The translations under genes were made by a program, and so were the position numbers. The notes below the pieces were generated by a model. The model did not search any database. It was given only the letters and a program-made list of their open reading frames with translations, and was not told the DNA's origin. From Actinomucor elegans (Eukaryota; Mucoromycota; Mucoromycetes; Mucorales; Mucoraceae), in assembly GCA_026027325.1 (NCBI GenBank), contig JAMSLZ010000005.1, forward strand, positions 1,674,001 through 1,738,000: a stretch of DNA of 64,000 nt, written 5' to 3'. Below, piece after piece: positions 60,651 through 64,000 of this stretch; the stretch's first letter is position 1; each line of letters opens with the position of its first letter.

Positions 60651-62486
60651 GATGCAGCAACTTGCTCCGAGTGCGAACTACTGATCAGATGCGAAATTGG
60701 ACCGAGATCAGTCGAGATCGCAATACTCCTATTAATCATCTACCATGCGAATTTCCAGACTGGTTTTTTAGAAAAAAAAAGGGGGGGGGGAGGGCAAAAA
60801 GTAGAAACTATAATATAACAGAAAGTCAGCGCAGAAAATTAACTTATCTTGCGAATGGCGCTAACTTCTTGAAAGTATGAAATTACAAATCTTGCCCTAC
60901 TTTAATAAAAATGCGTCCAAACTTTACTAAACTTTATGATGCCTATGAAAGGAGTATTAATTTTATAATATAAAGTTTATTTCCTTCTTTAGTATTTAAG
61001 ATTCTGTCATTCGTCTTCAAGACATGCCATAATAAACTACTCAGTATTGGTATTGTGATGTCTGATGTCCTCAATACGCCCTTCCAAAACTTCTCAATTG
61101 GATTTACATCAGGATTTTGGGCAAGTCAGAAGTCAGAATTTTGGATTTGATGCATCTTCTTCCACCGAGTCACATAATTGTCAGTATGACAAAAAGCACT
61201 ATCCTCTTGAAAAATAAAGTGTAGTGAATGGACGAAATCGAATTCATATTCAGCTGGAGAAACAATTTTGCTCATCAATTCATCCGCAGTTCCAATGTTA
61301 AAGCTACCTCTCTAATGGTATGATCCTCTATATAGGCTAATTCAATGTCATAATAATTACATCGTACAATTACAATATAACGTACATAAACAAACTGTAT
61401 CAACTGGCTAAAGAATAAATACAAAGTTTTAGCTAGATATAAATTCCACAAGAGAATCAATAACTGAAGAAGAAAAAATCAACATACATTTTTATAATAT
61501 TTTATCTACTAATACATTATTGAACACACATCCTTAGTTAATTTATCACAGGCTTTATTACTGTCTTGTTAAATACCTATATTGAAATTACCCAATCATT
61601 ACTTAGATATCTTTCTCTCTTCTTCCGACAGGTTTCGGTATCAAGGATGAAGTTTCTTGGCTAGACAATTGATGCACGCGTCTTGATCTACATTGTCATC
61701 AAGTACAACCAAAAAAGGACCACTTGTCCAAAAACAATTCCAAACCGTCACTGATCCCCAACTAAACCTGCACATAAGTAAGGTGTATGTATTTTCGAAT
61801 GCTTTTACTTTCATTTTTATACTTCTGGCACTATCATCATTATCTGCTACTATGAATTTCGACTTCACTGATCAGATCATTGATTTCTGTTGGGTTTTGG
61901 TCTAATTCAGTTTCTCAAGACACCCTCATGATTTCTTTTCTTTGTAACAAGTGTCCATATGAGGTCTCTGAATAGGAATGAATGGATAAAATCTTATTTT
62001 GTTGATATACGAACCAGATGTCTTTTTGTTAATGCTGCTGTAGAAAAATTTTTGATATAAAATGAAATGGCTGTACGATTCGAATGGTTCTTCCCGAGAG
62101 CTTCTATCCAGAACCCGCTTAGAAGTACCAGATAGCTTTTCAGGTCTTCTAGTTAAAACTTTGTTTATGACAATTCTCCTTTCTTTCCGACGGTTTACGA
62201 CTTCAATAACTATTGAGAAGAATGTATTTGCATTAACAAACCCTTTTTTTTTTTTTTTTACAATACATTCCTCGACCAACCCTGTTTCAGTATCGCATCT
62301 GATAACGGGCTTATGCTCAGAGCCATTATCTTACCAAAATTCAATAATATACTACACGTTAGCGATTGTTTATAAAGATAATGCATTTTATGTAATCTAG
62401 ATCTGCTAATCACTAAATTTCTTGGCTTCTGGCAGTTTAATATCGTATCTGAATAATGTTTCGTGCTAAGAACGAGCTGTCACATC
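60651..62486. mobile_element. Tc1/mariner-type element with decayed transposase and TA target sites, 1.84 kb
   Basis: The left terminus starts GATGCAGCAACTTGCTCCGA at 60651, directly after TA (60649-60650), and continues GATCAGATGCGAAATTGGAC. The right terminus, inverted, is TTAATATCGTATCTGAATAA and AACGAGCTGTCACATC ending at 62486, directly followed by TA. A second right-type block at 62288-62330 (TATCGCATCTGATAACGG, TATGCTCAGAGCC) lies inside, so there is nested or duplicated terminal sequence. The interior encodes a broken transposase on the minus strand. This copy links the dispersed TIR family to a transposase superfamily. Confidence 0.75.
61040..62230 (-). pseudogene. Degenerate Tc1/mariner (DDE) transposase
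   Basis: Read on the minus strand from about 62230 to 61040, pieces of one protein appear in order in changing frames. A basic N-terminal segment (RRPEKLSGTSKRVLDRSSRE) resembles the HTH linker of Tc1 proteins. A central block holds FSWGSVTVWNCFWTSGP and DDNVDQDACINCL, equivalent to the WGCIS..GxGPL..., then DxxxYI region. A catalytic block holds FQEDSAFCHTDN, equivalent to FQQDNAPCHTA, then a stop, and LAQNPDVNPIEKFW, equivalent to AQSPDLNPIENVW. In the second Asp motif Glu-Asp precedes SAFCH, so the Asp is kept. Several stops and frameshifts break the reading, so it cannot make a full protein. Boundaries are approximate. Confidence 0.7.
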
Positions 62487-63482
62487 TATTCAGAATGTCG
62501 AAGATATTCGGAGAAGATAGATGTATATGATTCGCTCATATCAATGGCATTATTCAAGTCCGTGGTGCGCGTAATAGATACATAAAGTGAAAGTACATTT
62601 CCTCATGCTTGTAATGCTTGTGGTTAACTAAGAATGTGTACCGAATACGTTTCTGACATGTATAATCGTGGACAGCTCGGGAGGTCAAGGAAAAAATATA
62701 TACTTTTACAGCATATGTTACTGAAAAATACACTTCTATAGCCAAACCAATGAATATATTATTGCCTTTCTTGTACTTGTGTATTTATAAAATGCGATTG
62801 CTGATGAGAACAAATAGTTGAGTGAAGATGGTATCTTTGATTAAAACCCATTTGCTGCGCTTACTGGCCTGGTACCTACGGACTTGAGCAAGCGATGCTG
62901 AGTTAAATACCGTTCGGATATGGCAAATTACGCTAAATTTATATGTTTTGAAGATCATCTAACCAAAAACTTCTGTTAACCTTAAAGTAAAACATCTGCA
63001 TGTGTTTAGTTTTAGTCTACTTATTAAAACAAGTTCTTGACAGTACAGAAAGAAAGCAGACGGCTGGGGTAGATCGCTCCCTGAAACATCTGGTTAATAA
63101 AAGACAAGAAGGATAATCCTATAGCCCAGGCAACCGTTGCATATAAAGAGAATAGTATATTGCTTGATCAATATGCAAGGGCAAATATTTGGCTGGTCTT
63201 TACTTGAAGAGCGTTTTGGTGGCCAAATAATAGAGGAAAAGACGCGCAGCATGCTTAGTTATGGTGACTCACGTCCTTCTCATGATGAGTGATTATATAG
63301 TTTATCCATTCGCCATCGGTCATTGGGTTTAAAATTTAGGGTATTTAAGCAGGAAGTGTCTTTTTCTCGGCCAGTTATATCAACCGGTTCCTCAATTCAT
63401 CTCATCTATTTAATTATCTAATTCTTTTACCCATTGCTACATCCTTTCTTTCTCGTTTACTTCTATACATGTACTTGATTCA

Positions 63483-64000
63483 ATGACAAACCAACAACTA
63501 GACGGATACCCATCTTTAGAAAGATCTCTATCATGGCAAGACGTTAGAGACGCACCTTCATTATCTTCTCAAAGATCTTCATCCGGAGAAGACACCAGCG
63601 ATGACAGTAGTTCGAACTATCGCTATGTAGATAGCTCAAATAGAAAATATCGAAAACCACCATTGTGTTTCTCCATTGTATTGACGCATATTGATGGCGA
63701 TAGTCGTAAAAAGACTTGTCATCCTGGGTCCATCTTTGAAGGCACCGTCCATCTTAAATTAGAGTCACCTCTTGCTGCACAGTACCTCAAGGTTATTTTC
63801 AAAGGCGCAGGTATACCATGTGCATCAAACCAAAGATGATTAAGTACTAAAATAACTTTATTAGAACGTATCCATAGCGACTCTATTGGTAGAGAAAATA
63901 AAAAGCGTGGAGAAAGGCTTTTCGCTATACGAACCATCTTGTGGGGGGTACCTAATCATACCGGCGAGCGATGGCCTATCATAGAGGCAGGCGAGCATCA
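63483..64000 (+). CDS. Arrestin-like (ART family) protein, N-terminal part, cut by window end
   Basis: Exons 63483-63810 and 63865 to the window edge, with intron 63811-63864. After a Ser-rich N-terminus (RSSSGEDTSDDSSSNYRYV) the arrestin_N fold begins: FSIVLTHIDGDSRKKTCHPG, FEGTVHLKLESPLAAQYLKV, FKGAG. After the intron, RIHSDSIGRENKKRGERLFA, TILWGVPNHTG and EAGEH follow; the last matches the LxAGEHxFPF motif of arrestin-related trafficking adaptors. These recruit Rsp5-type ubiquitin ligases to plasma-membrane transporters. The C-terminal arrestin lobe and PY motifs are beyond the window. Start codon at 63483 chosen as the first ATG after the pyrimidine-rich leader. Confidence 0.75.

Larger units (their letters stand above)
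60581..63482. other. 2.9 kb region between the dehydratase and arrestin-like genes
   Basis: Contains the transposase-bearing element (60651-62486) and about 1 kb upstream of the arrestin-like gene. Apart from the element no gene is supported. The last 200 bp are pyrimidine-rich, as for a promoter. Confidence 0.6.

Overview
This window is nuclear DNA of a filamentous early-diverging fungus, most likely Mucoromycota (Mucorales). It is AT-rich. Genes are split by many short introns, about 42-82 nt long, with GT..AG ends. Fungal-specific proteins are present (Rtt109, a Zn2Cys6 regulator, a Skt5-type chitin synthase activator, a GH18 chitinase with a CBM19-like module). EF-1alpha has the usual 458-residue form, and there is a HEI10/CCNB1IP1 homologue, which budding yeast lacks. 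Species is not determined; the assignment comes from protein character and gene structure alone. Exon structures below were rebuilt by hand, and for each complete multi-exon gene the exon lengths add up to a multiple of three.

Layout. 0.8-2.6 kb (-): glycerol kinase GUT1. 6.4-8.4 kb (+): membrane-anchored GH9 protein. 10.3-11.5 kb (-): Zn2Cys6 factor. 13.9-14.7 kb (-): secreted Lys-rich RlpA-like protein. 15.0-15.5 kb (-): MIF-like tautomerase. 16.3-20.5 kb (-): Doa10/Ssm4 ubiquitin ligase in 11 exons. 23.8-25.6 kb (+): RhoGEF. 25.9-28.3 kb (+): EPL1 of the NuA4 complex. 30.6-32.4 kb (-): GH18 chitinase. 35.2-36.3 kb (-): zinc-ribbon/HNH protein. 37.1-38.8 kb (-): TEF1. 39.0-39.4 kb (-): small two-exon gene. 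39.6-40.5 kb (-): RGG-tailed protein. 41.6-43.0 kb (-): HEI10-type RING protein in 8 exons. 45.2-46.3 kb (+): RTT109. 46.5-47.7 kb (+): CaaX-tailed Ala/Thr/Lys-rich protein. 48.1-48.5 kb (+): small Cys/Lys protein. 50.3-51.5 kb (-): UCH37/UCHL5. 52.6-54.4 kb (+): ORC1. 54.6-57.0 kb (+): Skt5/Chs4-like Sel1-repeat protein with a CaaX tail. 57.4-58.9 kb (+): N-acetylglutamate synthase. 59.1-60.6 kb (+): nucleotide-sugar 4,6-dehydratase. 63.5 kb to the end (+): start of an arrestin-like gene.

Functional themes. Several genes concern chromatin and the cell cycle (RTT109, EPL1, ORC1, HEI10). Others concern ubiquitin (Doa10, UCH37) or the wall and polarity (chitinase, Skt5-like, RhoGEF, GH9, RlpA-like). 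They look like a normal mixed neighbourhood; I see no operon-like or biosynthetic cluster.

The gene-poor stretches are the accessory part. They carry a dispersed repeat family that I reconstruct as one DNA-transposon family. Its inverted termini start near GATGCAGCAGCTCATTCT and, further in, carry CAGATGCGACATTTGACC. Several copies are flanked by TA, and the copy at 60651-62486 still holds a decayed Tc1/mariner-type transposase. The other copies are short and look non-autonomous.
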